From: Paraburkholderia phenoliruptrix
GTDB taxonomy: Bacteria > Pseudomonadota > Gammaproteobacteria > Burkholderiales > Burkholderiaceae
DNA: 64,000 nucleotides
Assembly (NCBI RefSeq): GCF_902859825.1
Contig: NZ_CADIKB010000001.1
Location: 310,001-374,000 of the forward strand
Direction of reading: 5' to 3'
Position 1 is the stretch's first letter, and the number at the start of each line of letters is the position of its first letter. A program made the translations under genes and the position numbers. Positions 8,002 to 17,343 of this stretch are shown here, piece after piece. The notes under the pieces are model-generated. The model saw only the letters and a program-made list of their open reading frames with translations. It was not told the DNA's origin and made no database searches.

Positions 8002-11000
8002 ATGAACATATCCAAATTCTTCATCGACAGGCCGATCTTCGCGGGCGTGCTATCGGTATTGGTGCTGCTGGCGGGCGTGATCTCGCTCTTCAAGCTGCCG
8101 ATCTCCGAGTACCCCGAAGTGGTGCCGCCGTCGGTCGTGGTGCACGCGCAATATCCGGGCGCCAATCCGAAGGTGATCGCGGAAGCGGTCGCTTCGCCGC
8201 TCGAAGAGCAGATCAACGGCGTCGAGAACATGCTGTACATGCAGTCGCAGGCCAATAGCGACGGCAATCTCACGCTGACGGTGACCTTCAAGCTCGGCAC
8301 CAACCCGGACCTCGCCACGCAGCTCGTGCAGAACCGCGTGAATCAGGCGCTGCCGCGTCTGCCGGAAGACGTGCAACGGCTCGGTGTGACGACCATCAAG
8401 AGCTCGCCTACGCTCACCATGGTGGTCCACCTGATCTCGCCGAACGATCGATACGACATGACGTATCTGCGCAACTACGCGCTGCTGAACGTGAAGGATC
8501 GTCTCGCGCGTATTCAGGGCGTGGGCCAGGTGCAGTTGTGGGGTTCGGGCGACTACGCGATGCGTGTGTGGCTCGATCCGCAGAAGGTCGCGCAACGCGG
8601 TCTGACGGCGACCGAAGTGGTTAATGCCATTCGCGAGCAGAACATTCAGGTGGCAGCCGGTGTGATCGGCGCATCGCCTTCGGTGCCGGGCACGCAGTTG
8701 CAGTTGTCGGTGAATGCACGTGGCCGTTTGAGGACGGAAGGCGAATTCGGCAACATCATCGTGAAGACTGCGCCCGACGGCGGCGTGACGTATCTGCGCG
8801 ACATCGCGCGCATTGAACTCGCGGCGTCGGAATACGGCCTGCGTTCGCTGCTCGACAACAAGCCGGCGGTTGCGCTCGCCATCAACCAGGCGCCGGGCGC
8901 CAACTCGCTCGCAATTTCCGACGAAGTCCGCTCGGCGATGAAGGAGCTCGCGCAGGACATGCCTGCGGGCGTCGAATACCGCATCGTCTATGACCCGACG
9001 CAGTTCGTGCGTTCGAGCATCGAGGCGGTCGTGCATACGCTGCTCGAAGCCATCGCGCTGGTGGTGATCGTCGTGATCGTGTTCCTGCAGACGTGGCGCG
9101 CGTCGATCATTCCGTTGATCGCGGTGCCTGTGTCGATTGTGGGGACGTTCTCGCTGCTGCTCGCGTTCGGTTTCTCGATCAATGCGCTCTCGCTGTTCGG
9201 CATGGTGCTTGCCATCGGGATCGTGGTGGACGATGCGATCGTCGTGGTGGAGAACGTCGAGCGGAACATCGAAAACGGGTTGAGTGCGCGCGATGCAACG
9301 TATAAGGCGATGCAGGAAGTGAGCGGGCCGATTATCGCCATTGCGCTCACGCTCGTCGCCGTGTTCGTGCCGCTCGCGTTCATGACGGGTCTCACCGGCC
9401 AGTTCTACAAGCAGTTCGCGATGACCATCGCGATCTCCACGGTGATCTCGGCATTCAATTCGCTGACGCTGTCGCCGGCATTGTCCGCCATGCTGCTGCG
9501 CAGCCACGGCGCGAAGGAAGACTTCTTGACGCGTGTGATGAACCGCGTGCTGGGCCGCTTTTTCAAGGGCTTCAACAAGGTGTTCCATCGCGGCTCGCAG
9601 GGCTATGGTCGCGGCGTGACGGGCGTGCTGCGCCGCAAGGGCGCGATGCTCGCGGTGTACGCCATTCTCGTCGGCGCAACCGTGTTGCTGGCGCGCATCG
9701 TGCCGGGCGGCTTCGTGCCCGCGCAGGACAAGGAGTATCTGATTGCGTTCGCGCAACTGCCGAACGGCGCGTCGCTCGATCGCACGGAAAAGGTCATTCG
9801 CGACATGAGCGCGATTGCGCTGAAGCAGAAGGGCGTGGAAAGCGCGGTGGCGTTCCCGGGTTTGTCGGTGAACGGCTTCACCAATAGCTCGAGCGCGGGC
9901 ATCGTGTTCGTCACGCTCAAGCCGTTCAAGGAGCGCGGCGACCGCAAGCTCTCGGCAGGGGCAATTGCGGGCGCATTGAATCAGCAGTATGGCGCGATCA
10001 AGGACTCGTTCGTCGCGGTGTTCCCGCCGCCGCCGGTGCTCGGTCTCGGTACGCTCGGCGGCTTCAAGATGCAATTGGAGGATCACGGCGCGCTCGGTTA
10101 CGCGGAATTGAACAAGGCTGCCGAAGCATTCGTGAAGAAGGCGGCGCAAACGCCTGAACTCGGCCCGACCTTCTCGAGCTACCAGATCAACGTGCCGCAG
10201 CTGAACGTGGATCTCGACCGCGTGAAGGCGAAGCAGCTCGGCGTGCCGGTCACGGACGTCTTCAATACGATGCAGATCTATCTCGGCTCGCTGTATGTGA
10301 ACGACTTCAACCGCTTTGGCCGTGTGTATCAGGTGCGGGTGCAGGCGGATGCGCCGTTCCGTCAACGCGCCGACGACATCCTGCAACTGAAGACGCGCAA
10401 TTCCGCGGGCGACATGGTGCCGTTGTCGTCGCTCGTCACGGTCACGCCGACGTATGGTCCCGAGATGGTGGTGCGTTACAACGGCTATACAGCGGCCGAC
10501 ATTAACGGTGGACCGGCGCCGGGCTACTCGTCGGGCCAGGCGCAGGCTGCGGCCGAGCGCGTGGCGGCGCAGGTGCTGCCGCGCGGCGTGAAGCTCGAAT
10601 GGACCGACCTCACGTATCAGCAGATTCTCGCCGGCAATGCGGGCCTGTGGGTATTCCCGATCAGCGTGCTGCTCGTGTTCCTCGTGCTGGCCGCGCTGTA
10701 TGAAAGCCTGACGTTGCCGCTCGCCGTGATCCTGATCGTGCCGATGAGCGTGCTGTCCGCGCTGGCGGGCGTGTGGCTCACCGGCGGCGACAACAACATC
10801 TTCACGCAAATCGGCTTGATGGTGCTGGTGGGGCTGTCCGCGAAGAACGCGATTCTGATCGTCGAGTTCGCTCGCGAGCTGGAGCACGACGGGCACACGC
10901 CGCTCTCGGCAGCGATTGAAGCAAGCCGCTTGCGTCTGCGGCCGATTCTGATGACGTCGATCGCATTCATCATGGGTGTCGTGCCGCTCGTACTGTCGAC

Positions 11001-11187
11001 CGGCGCCGGTTCGGAAATGCGTCACGCAATGGGTGTCGCGGTGTTCTTCGGCATGCTGGGCGTGACCCTGTTCGGGCTCATGTTGACGCCGGTGTTCTAT
11101 GTGGTACTGCGTACGTTGGCAGGCGGGACGATTCACGTCGCGCAAAAGGACGCGCCGCGTATTGGCGCGCCGGTCACAGACGCCTGA
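8002..11187 (+). CDS. RND multidrug efflux pump, inner-membrane subunit (CeoB/BpeF type)
   Basis: A 1,061-residue HAE1-type RND transporter, full length for the family. The N terminus (MNISKFFIDRPIFAGVLSVL) is the classical first helix. The helix-4 proton relay is visible as GIVVDDAIVVVENVERNIE, with the paired aspartates. Two large periplasmic loops and a second half-repeat (GLSAKNAILIVEFARELE) complete the 12-helix plan. It forms a trimer driving drug export through the adjacent adaptor and outer-membrane factor. It starts 70 bases after the adaptor gene and ends 13 bases before the channel gene, so co-transcription is likely. Homology to CeoB/BpeF is by operon context. Confidence 0.95.
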   Translation: MNISKFFIDRPIFAGVLSVLVLLAGVISLFKLPISEYPEVVPPSVVVHAQYPGANPKVIAEAVASPLEEQINGVENMLYMQSQANSDGNLTLTVTFKLGTNPDLATQLVQNRVNQALPRLPEDVQRLGVTTIKSSPTLTMVVHLISPNDRYDMTYLRNYALLNVKDRLARIQGVGQVQLWGSGDYAMRVWLDPQKVAQRGLTATEVVNAIREQNIQVAAGVIGASPSVPGTQLQLSVNARGRLRTEGEFGNIIVKTAPDGGVTYLRDIARIELAASEYGLRSLLDNKPAVALAINQAPGANSLAISDEVRSAMKELAQDMPAGVEYRIVYDPTQFVRSSIEAVVHTLLEAIALVVIVVIVFLQTWRASIIPLIAVPVSIVGTFSLLLAFGFSINALSLFGMVLAIGIVVDDAIVVVENVERNIENGLSARDATYKAMQEVSGPIIAIALTLVAVFVPLAFMTGLTGQFYKQFAMTIAISTVISAFNSLTLSPALSAMLLRSHGAKEDFLTRVMNRVLGRFFKGFNKVFHRGSQGYGRGVTGVLRRKGAMLAVYAILVGATVLLARIVPGGFVPAQDKEYLIAFAQLPNGASLDRTEKVIRDMSAIALKQKGVESAVAFPGLSVNGFTNSSSAGIVFVTLKPFKERGDRKLSAGAIAGALNQQYGAIKDSFVAVFPPPPVLGLGTLGGFKMQLEDHGALGYAELNKAAEAFVKKAAQTPELGPTFSSYQINVPQLNVDLDRVKAKQLGVPVTDVFNTMQIYLGSLYVNDFNRFGRVYQVRVQADAPFRQRADDILQLKTRNSAGDMVPLSSLVTVTPTYGPEMVVRYNGYTAADINGGPAPGYSSGQAQAAAERVAAQVLPRGVKLEWTDLTYQQILAGNAGLWVFPISVLLVFLVLAALYESLTLPLAVILIVPMSVLSALAGVWLTGGDNNIFTQIGLMVLVGLSAKNAILIVEFARELEHDGHTPLSAAIEASRLRLRPILMTSIAFIMGVVPLVLSTGAGSEMRHAMGVAVFFGMLGVTLFGLMLTPVFYVVLRTLAGGTIHVAQKDAPRIGAPVTDA

Positions 11188-11200
11188 GGAGAGAACAACA

Positions 11201-12805
11201 ATGAAACGCGTTGAGATTTTGAGTGGATGGGGCCGTGCGGCAGCCAGCGGTTTGCTGCTTGCGCTCGTCGCCGGGTGCTCGGTGGAGCCCACCTACAAGC
11301 GTCCTGAAGTGGATACGCCGGCCGCGTTCAAGGAAGCGCCGGCAGCGGCTTCGGGTGCGTCGGCTGGCGCGGCGGGGGCGGCTCCTTCGGCTCAGGACAC
11401 CGGCACGTGGAAGACCGCGCAACCCGCCGACGACGCGCATCGCGGGCAATGGTGGAAGATTTTCGGCGACCCGCAACTCGACGCGCTGGAAGAGCAGGCG
11501 GCCGCTGCGAATCAGGACCTGAAGGCGGCAGCCGCGCGTGTGCAGCAGGCGCGTGCGGTGACGCGGGCAGCCAGGTCGGACTGGTTCCCCAAGTTCGACG
11601 CGGGCTTCGGCCCGACCCGCGAACGCGCGTCGGCGGCCTCGCAATTGCAGCCGGACAGCGTGGGCGGCACGACCGGCACCATCTGGCGCGCACAGGTGGG
11701 CGCGTCGTATGAAGCGGATCTGTTCGGACGAGTCGGTTCGAACGTGAACGCGTCGCGCGCTGACGAGCAGCAAAGCGAAGCGCTGTTCCGCTCGGTGCAG
11801 TTGTCGTTGCAGGCCGACGTTGCGCAAAACTATTTTCAGTTGCGCGAGCTCGACGCCGACCAGGACCTGTATCGCCGCACGGTGGCGCTGCGTGAGGATA
11901 CGCTGAAGCTCATCGAGCGTCGTTTCAAGGAAGGCGATATCAGCGAACTCGATGTGTCGCGTGCCCGCAATGAACTCGCGAGCGCGCGCGCCGATGCCGT
12001 CGGCGTCGCACGTCAGCGCGCGGCGTCGGAACACAGTCTCGCGATTCTGCTCGGCAAGCCTCCCGCGGAGTTCTCGTTCGCCGAAGCGCCGCTCACGCCG
12101 GTCACGGTGCGGGTGCCGCCCGGTTTGCCTTCGGCGTTGCTCGAACGCAGGCCTGACGTATCGGCAGCCGAGCGCGCAATGGCGGCGGCGAACGCGCGCG
12201 TGGGTCTCGCGAAATCCGCGTTCTTCCCGAAGCTCGACATTACCGGCGCATTCGGTTATGAATCGGCGACCCTGGGCGATCTCTTCATGTGGTCGAGCCG
12301 CGCGTTTATTCTCGGACCGTTGGCCGGAACCGCGTTGACCGTGCCGATCTTCGACGGCGGCCGGCGCAAGGCGAATCTCGCGCAGGCTCGCGCGCGCTAC
12401 GACGAAGACGTCGCGCAATATCGTCAGCAGGTCCTCGTGGCGTTCCGCGAAGTCGAGGACAACCTGGCCGATCTGCGTTTGCTCGACGACCAGATGCGCG
12501 AGCAGAACAATGCGGTGCAGGCGTCGCAGCGCGCCGCGCGGCTGTCGCGCACGCAGTACACGGAGGGCGCGGTGAGCTACCTGGACGTGATCGACGGCGA
12601 GCGGCAGGTTTTGAGCACGCAGTTGCAGGCGAGCCACTTGCAGGGCACGCAGGCAGTCGCCACCGTCAACCTGATTCGTGCGCTCGGCGGCGGCTGGGGC
12701 GATATGCCGGCGTCGGATACGGCGGTGGGTTCGGCGGCTCCCGGTTCCCCGGCGGCAGCGCCTGCTTCTGCGGCGGCGTCTGCCGAACAGGTGGCAAAGC
12801 GCTAA
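11201..12805 (+). CDS. NodT-family outer membrane efflux lipoprotein (OpcM/OprC type)
   Basis: A 534-residue TolC-like outer-membrane channel. The signal peptide ends in a lipobox (LLLALVAGCS, lipid-carrying C26). A low-complexity Ala/Gly/Ser linker follows near residues 45-65, then two repeats of the OEP fold (ALEEQAAAANQDLKAAAARV and, in the second half, ANARVGLAKSAFFPKLDITG). The Ala-rich C-terminal tail is unstructured. GAGGAGAG precedes the chosen ATG; an upstream in-frame start lies inside the pump gene and is rejected. It closes the efflux operon and is followed by an intrinsic terminator. Confidence 0.93.
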   Translation: MKRVEILSGWGRAAASGLLLALVAGCSVEPTYKRPEVDTPAAFKEAPAAASGASAGAAGAAPSAQDTGTWKTAQPADDAHRGQWWKIFGDPQLDALEEQAAAANQDLKAAAARVQQARAVTRAARSDWFPKFDAGFGPTRERASAASQLQPDSVGGTTGTIWRAQVGASYEADLFGRVGSNVNASRADEQQSEALFRSVQLSLQADVAQNYFQLRELDADQDLYRRTVALREDTLKLIERRFKEGDISELDVSRARNELASARADAVGVARQRAASEHSLAILLGKPPAEFSFAEAPLTPVTVRVPPGLPSALLERRPDVSAAERAMAAANARVGLAKSAFFPKLDITGAFGYESATLGDLFMWSSRAFILGPLAGTALTVPIFDGGRRKANLAQARARYDEDVAQYRQQVLVAFREVEDNLADLRLLDDQMREQNNAVQASQRAARLSRTQYTEGAVSYLDVIDGERQVLSTQLQASHLQGTQAVATVNLIRALGGGWGDMPASDTAVGSAAPGSPAAAPASAAASAEQVAKR

Positions 12806-12839
12806 ACGCTGCTATCGCCGCATAGAGTGTGGAAGCACA

Positions 12840-12874
12840 ACCAGATCGCGCCGCAAGCGCGGTCCGGTTTTTTT
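12840..12874 (+). terminator. intrinsic terminator of the efflux operon
   Basis: A GC-rich stem (core CGCGC 12847-12851 with GCGCG 12857-12861, extended by partly paired flanks) is followed directly by a run of seven T. It lies 34 bases after the outer-membrane factor stop. Confidence 0.8.
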
Positions 12875-13020
12875 ATGCGGCAAATCTTTTTTCACGCTTT
12901 CCTTTGAACAATCGCTTCGTAGACCCGCCGGCACCGTGGCCTCTATGATGATTCGCACTTTGGCACAGGCCGTCGACCAGGCCCGCCGCGAACCTCATCA
13001 CATTTCCATAAGAGTCCACC

Positions 13021-13860
13021 ATGCGCATTGTTCTTTCTCACGCGCGGCGCTTTTTCCGTGCGCCGGCGTTCGCGCTTTTCAGCGCCTTCGCTCTAGCACT
13101 CGCCTTGCCCGCCGTGCCCGCATTGGCAGCGGATGCGCCCACGCTGAAGATCGGCACAGCCACGAGCCCGCAAATCGAAGCACTCAAGATCGCGGTGCGC
13201 GAGGCGAAAGAGCAGGGACTGGATGTGAAGGTGATCGAATTCACCGACTGGAATACGCCGAACGCCGCGCTCGCGAACAAGGACATCGACGTCAATTACT
13301 TCCAGCACATTCCGTTTCTCGAGAACGCGAAGAAGCAGGGCAGCTATAACTTTGTCGCCATCGCGCCGGGCACGATCATGAAGATCGGTCTGTACTCGAA
13401 GAAGATCAAACGCTTTGACGAGCTGAAAGACGGCGCGACCGTGGCGATCGCAAACGATCCCGTGAATGGCGGGCGCGGTTTGTTGCTGTTGCAACGAGCA
13501 GGTTTGATCAAGCTGACGCCGGGCATCGACTATCGCGCGACCACGCTCGACATTACCGATAACCCGAAGCATCTGAAGATCATTCAGCTGGAAGCCTCGC
13601 AGCTTGCACGTTCGCTTGACGACGTCGACCTTGCGCAAGGCTACCCGAGCTTCATCAAACTCGCCGGCACGACGGACCCAAATAGCGCACTGCTGTTCGA
13701 CGGCCTGGAGAACAAAAACTATGCGATCCAATGGGTGGTGCGCCCCGAAAGCGTGAACGATCCGCGTATCCGCAAGTTCATCTCGATCTACCAGCATTCG
13801 CCGGCCGTGCGCGCGGCGCTCGACAAGGCATTCGGCAATCTCTACGCAGTCGCGTGGTAA
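13021..13860 (+). CDS. MetQ/NlpA-family substrate-binding protein
   Basis: A 279-residue periplasmic binding protein of the MetQ/NlpA family, the capture subunit of the MetN/MetI-type importer encoded just downstream. It has a type I signal peptide ending near ALA36 and no lipobox cysteine, unlike classical MetQ. Family blocks include LKIGTATSPQIEALKIAV, WNTPNAALANKDIDVNYFQH and RGLLLLQRAGLIKL. It is followed after 40 bases by a flavin monooxygenase gene. Such interleaving of MetNIQ-like importers with monooxygenases is typical of systems that import organosulfur compounds and release sulfur, so a non-methionine substrate is likely. This is inference from context. Confidence 0.88.
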   Translation: MRIVLSHARRFFRAPAFALFSAFALALALPAVPALAADAPTLKIGTATSPQIEALKIAVREAKEQGLDVKVIEFTDWNTPNAALANKDIDVNYFQHIPFLENAKKQGSYNFVAIAPGTIMKIGLYSKKIKRFDELKDGATVAIANDPVNGGRGLLLLQRAGLIKLTPGIDYRATTLDITDNPKHLKIIQLEASQLARSLDDVDLAQGYPSFIKLAGTTDPNSALLFDGLENKNYAIQWVVRPESVNDPRIRKFISIYQHSPAVRAALDKAFGNLYAVAW

Positions 13861-13900
13861 GCGGCGGCTTTCGTGCTGAAGGAACGACAGGAGCCAGCTT

Positions 13901-15307
13901 ATGCCGAAGAAAAAGATCCTGCTGAACGCGTTCAACATGAACGCGGTGGGACACATCAATCACGGTTTGTGGACGCATCCGCGAGACCGCTCGGCACATT
14001 ACACGGACCTCGATTACTGGACGAGTCTTGCGCAAACGCTGGAACGCGGTAAGTTCGACGGCATTTTTCTCGCGGATATAGTCGGCGTATACGACGTGTA
14101 CGAGGGCGGCCCCGATACGCCCTTGCGCGAAGCCGTGCAGATTCCGATCAACGATCCGGCGCTCATCGTGCCGGCCATGGCGCACGTGACGCGGCATATC
14201 GGCTTCGGCGTCACGTCGAATCTGACCTACGAGCCGCCGTATCTGTTCGCGCGCCGCATGTCCACACTCGATCACCTCACAAAGGGCCGCGTCGGTTGGA
14301 ACATCGTGACGGGTTATCTCGACAGCGCCGCGCGCGGCATGGGTCTCGCGCAGCAGATCAGTCATGACGACCGCTATGATCGCGCCGACGACTACATGGA
14401 CGTGGTCTACAAGCTGTGGGAGCGGAGCTGGGAAGACGATGCCGTGGTGCGCGACCGCGCGGCGCGTATTTTTACTCAGCCAGGCAAGGTGCATCGCGTG
14501 AAGCACGACGGCCCCTATTATTCGCTCGACGCAATTCACCTGAGCGAGCCTTCCCCGCAACGCACGCCCGTTTTGTACCAGGCGGGTTCTTCCAGCCGCG
14601 GCGTGGATTTTGCAGCACGTCACGCGGAATGTGTCTTTGTCGGCGGCCAGAACAAGCCGTTGACGCGCTCCATTGTCGAGGACATTCGCGCCCGTGCGGT
14701 GAGCTTTGGGCGTGCGCCCGACGACATCAGGATTTTCGCGGGCATCACTGTCGTGGTCGGCGAGACGGAGCGTGCGGCGCAGGAGAAATTCGAAGAATAC
14801 CGGCGCTATGCGAGTGCCGAAGGCGGCATCGCGCATTTTTCGAGTTCGACCGGTATCGACTTTTCGCAGTACGAACTGGACGAGCCCATCTCGTATGTGA
14901 AGACGGAGTCGATGCAATCCGCAGTCGAGGCCATTTCCAAAAAGAGCGTGAGCGGCGTGTGGACCAAGCGCAAGGTGCTGGAGCAGATGACGCTCGGCGG
15001 CCGCGCGAAACCGGTGGTCGGCTCGCCGCAGCAAATTGCGGATGAACTCGTGTCGTGGATCGAAGAGACCGGCGTGGACGGTTTCAATCTGACGCGCACG
15101 GTCATGCCGGAGTCGTTCGAGGACTTTGTGGATCTGGTTGTGCCCGAGCTGCAAAACCGCGGCGTCTACAAGGAAGATTACGACCCAGCGCCGACGCTGC
15201 GCGAGAAGCTGTTCGGCGCCGGCCGCGCGCGTTTGCCGGATGCGCATGCCGGCGCGCGGCATCGTCGTCCGCTGGAAAACGGCGTCAAGCAAATCGTGGA
15301 AGCCTGA
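13901..15307 (+). CDS. FMN-dependent monooxygenase, NtaA/SnaA/DmoA family
   Basis: A 468-residue bacterial luciferase-like monooxygenase of the nitrilotriacetate / dimethyl sulfide monooxygenase (DmoA) group, using reduced FMN supplied by a separate reductase not seen here. Signature stretches are NAFNMNAVGHINHGLW, YWTSLAQTLERGKFDGIFLAD and TKGRVGWNIVTGYLDSAARG. The usual length of this group is 440-470 residues, so it is complete. AGGAG precedes the ATG by about 8 bases. Its place inside a MetNIQ-like import operon, with an SfnB/DszC-like flavoprotein downstream, suggests C-S bond cleavage of an imported organosulfur compound. The actual substrate is unknown; C-N cleaving members exist in the same family. 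Confidence 0.88.
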   Translation: MPKKKILLNAFNMNAVGHINHGLWTHPRDRSAHYTDLDYWTSLAQTLERGKFDGIFLADIVGVYDVYEGGPDTPLREAVQIPINDPALIVPAMAHVTRHIGFGVTSNLTYEPPYLFARRMSTLDHLTKGRVGWNIVTGYLDSAARGMGLAQQISHDDRYDRADDYMDVVYKLWERSWEDDAVVRDRAARIFTQPGKVHRVKHDGPYYSLDAIHLSEPSPQRTPVLYQAGSSSRGVDFAARHAECVFVGGQNKPLTRSIVEDIRARAVSFGRAPDDIRIFAGITVVVGETERAAQEKFEEYRRYASAEGGIAHFSSSTGIDFSQYELDEPISYVKTESMQSAVEAISKKSVSGVWTKRKVLEQMTLGGRAKPVVGSPQQIADELVSWIEETGVDGFNLTRTVMPESFEDFVDLVVPELQNRGVYKEDYDPAPTLREKLFGAGRARLPDAHAGARHRRPLENGVKQIVEA

Positions 15308-15320
15308 CAGGAGTAAAGCC

Positions 15321-16481
15321 ATGGCCACTCTTTTCGACGTGCCGCAGTTTATTGAGGACGCGCCGTCGCTGACAGTCGATGAGCGTTCGAATGCAGCGCC
15401 GACCCAGGCGGCTGTCGTCTTCGATAATGTGGGTAAAGTATTTGCCGGCGCACGCGGCGCTTCGACCGCGGCGCTCGCGGACGTGACGTTGAACGTCGCG
15501 CGCGGCGAGGTGTTCGGCATCATCGGCCGCAGCGGCGCGGGCAAGTCGACGCTGCTGCGCCTTGTCAATGGACTCGAAAAACCGAGCTCAGGTGCGGTGA
15601 CCGTGAACGGCGTGAATGTCGGCGAACTGGACGAACGCGGGCTGGTCGCGCTGCGCCGGCGCATCGGCATGGTATTTCAGCACTTCAACCTGCTGTCGGC
15701 GAAGACGGTGCGAGAGAACATTGCATTGCCCCTCAGAATTGCCGGCGTGCCGAAAGCCGCCATCGACAAAAAAGTCGATGCGCTGCTCGAACTCGTCGGG
15801 CTGGCGGCGAAGCGCGATGCTTATCCCGCGAGCCTGTCGGGCGGGCAGAAACAGCGTGTGGGCATTGCGCGCGCGCTCGTTACGGACCCAGACATCGTGC
15901 TTTGCGACGAGGCCACGTCCGCACTCGATCCCGAAACGACGCAAGCGATTCTCGCTCTGTTGCGCGACATCAACCGGCGCTTGAATCTGACCGTCGTGCT
16001 GATTACGCATGAAATGCAGGTGATTCGTGAGGTGTGCGATACGGTCGCCGTGATCGAGCGCGGGCGCGTGGTGGAAACGGGTCCTGTGTGGCGCGTATTC
16101 GGCGACCCGCAACACGATGCGACGCGAGCGTTGTTGCGCACCCTGGTGCACGACTTGCCTGCGGATCTTGCCGAGCGCGTGAAGCCGCTCGCCGGGATCG
16201 ACCAGACCGACGTCCGCGTGCTGCTCGACGTACGCTTCACCGGCGACGCCGAACGCGACCCCGACCTCGCCGCCCTCGCGCGTGCGCTGAGTACCGGGGA
16301 CAGCAGCGTGAACTTCGTGCATGGCGGCATCGACCGGATTCAGGGACACGCACAAGGGCGCGTCATTGTGTCCGCCGAGGTGCGTGCAAGCGGGCATGCC
16401 GCCGTAGCGGCGCAGGTTGCGGCGTTGCTCGACCGCGCGCGCGGCCACGCGAATCAGGTGGAGGTACTGGGCTATGTCTGA
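15321..16481 (+). CDS. MetN-like ABC importer ATPase with NIL domain
   Basis: A 386-residue ATPase of the methionine-uptake type. Walker A is GRSGAGKST, the signature is LSGGQKQR, Walker B is IVLCDEATSALD and the H-loop is LITHEM. The last ~95 residues form the regulatory NIL ligand-sensing domain found in MetN. A 35-residue N-terminal extension before the ABC core is longer than in standard MetN. The ATG at 15321 follows GGAG by 7 bases, 13 bases after the monooxygenase stop. Its 3' end overlaps the permease gene by 8 bases, showing translational coupling. It powers import through the downstream permease. Confidence 0.9.
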   Translation: MATLFDVPQFIEDAPSLTVDERSNAAPTQAAVVFDNVGKVFAGARGASTAALADVTLNVARGEVFGIIGRSGAGKSTLLRLVNGLEKPSSGAVTVNGVNVGELDERGLVALRRRIGMVFQHFNLLSAKTVRENIALPLRIAGVPKAAIDKKVDALLELVGLAAKRDAYPASLSGGQKQRVGIARALVTDPDIVLCDEATSALDPETTQAILALLRDINRRLNLTVVLITHEMQVIREVCDTVAVIERGRVVETGPVWRVFGDPQHDATRALLRTLVHDLPADLAERVKPLAGIDQTDVRVLLDVRFTGDAERDPDLAALARALSTGDSSVNFVHGGIDRIQGHAQGRVIVSAEVRASGHAAVAAQVAALLDRARGHANQVEVLGYV

Positions 16482-17130
16482 TCTTTGGCTGTCCGAACTT
16501 GTCGGTGCGATACGCGATACGGTGGTGATGGTCGGCGTATCCGCGCTGATCGCGGCGCTCGTCGGCGTTCCGTTGGCGCTCGTGCTGGTCACCACCACGC
16601 GCGGCGGCATCTTCGAAAAGCGCGCGGTGAACAGCACGCTCGGCGCGCTCGTCAATGCATTCCGCTCGACGCCGTTCATCATTCTGCTCGTCGCGCTGCT
16701 GCCGCTCACGCGTTTGCTGATCGGCACGACCATCGGCGTATGGGCGGCCGTGGTGCCGCTCAGCATTGCCGCGATTCCGTTTCTCGCGCGCGTGGCCGAA
16801 GTGAATCTGCGCGAAGTGGACCGAGGCTTGATCGAAGCAGCGCAGGCAATGGGTGCGCTGCGCCGGCACATTATCTGGCATGTGCTGTTGCCCGAGGCGC
16901 TGCCCGGCATTGTCGGCGGCTTCACGATTACGGTGGTCGCAATGATCGGCTCTTCCGCGATGGCGGGCGCCGTCGGCGCGGGCGGCCTGGGCGATCTGGC
17001 GATCCGCTACGGCTATCAGCGTTTCGACACGACGGTGATGGTTACCGTGATCGTGCTGCTCATTGCCATCGTGACGACGGTGCAGCAGGTGGGCGACCGC
17101 TTCGTGCGGCGGCTCGCGCAGCGGGCTTGA
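16474..17130 (+). CDS. MetI-like ABC importer permease
   Basis: A 218-residue inner-membrane permease with five hydrophobic helices, matching MetI in length. The ABC-coupling EAA loop is visible as LIEAAQAMGALRRHIIWHVLLPEALPG, near residues 130-155. It overlaps the ATPase gene by 8 bases and has GGAGG 8-10 bases upstream. Together with the MetQ-like protein and the ATPase it completes the importer. It is followed by 213 bases before the next gene. Confidence 0.92.
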   Translation: MSDLWLSELVGAIRDTVVMVGVSALIAALVGVPLALVLVTTTRGGIFEKRAVNSTLGALVNAFRSTPFIILLVALLPLTRLLIGTTIGVWAAVVPLSIAAIPFLARVAEVNLREVDRGLIEAAQAMGALRRHIIWHVLLPEALPGIVGGFTITVVAMIGSSAMAGAVGAGGLGDLAIRYGYQRFDTTVMVTVIVLLIAIVTTVQQVGDRFVRRLAQRA

Positions 17131-17267
17131 TGTCGCGCGCTGCGCGCATGATCTGAAATCTCGCGCCGGCCGCCCCGCAGCGTTTTTGCATGACGAATGC
17201 CGCGGCTCCTATCGGTCGAGCGCATCACCGCCTATCATGAAACCTGCTGGACGGCGCGAGGTCGCTT

Positions 17268-17303
17268 CGCATCAGTCGCATCATTCGCGTCAGTCGCATC
17301 TGC
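17268..17303 (+). repeat. imperfect 18-bp tandem repeat
   Basis: Two adjacent 18-base units (17268-17285 and 17286-17303), agreeing at 14 of 18 positions and both containing the block TCAGTCGCATC, lie about 40 bases before the acyl-CoA dehydrogenase-like gene. They could be regulatory or simple slippage. Confidence 0.5.
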
Positions 17304-17343
17304 ACCGCTTGTTCGCCCTCAACACCTCACACGTGGATACAGC

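Noticed and set aside
8050..11292. Open frame of 1,080 codons antisense to the RND pump gene
   Set aside because: Its sequence is dominated by His, Arg and Gln with no domain pattern, which is typical of antisense frames in GC-rich DNA. The sense frame is a complete RND transporter.
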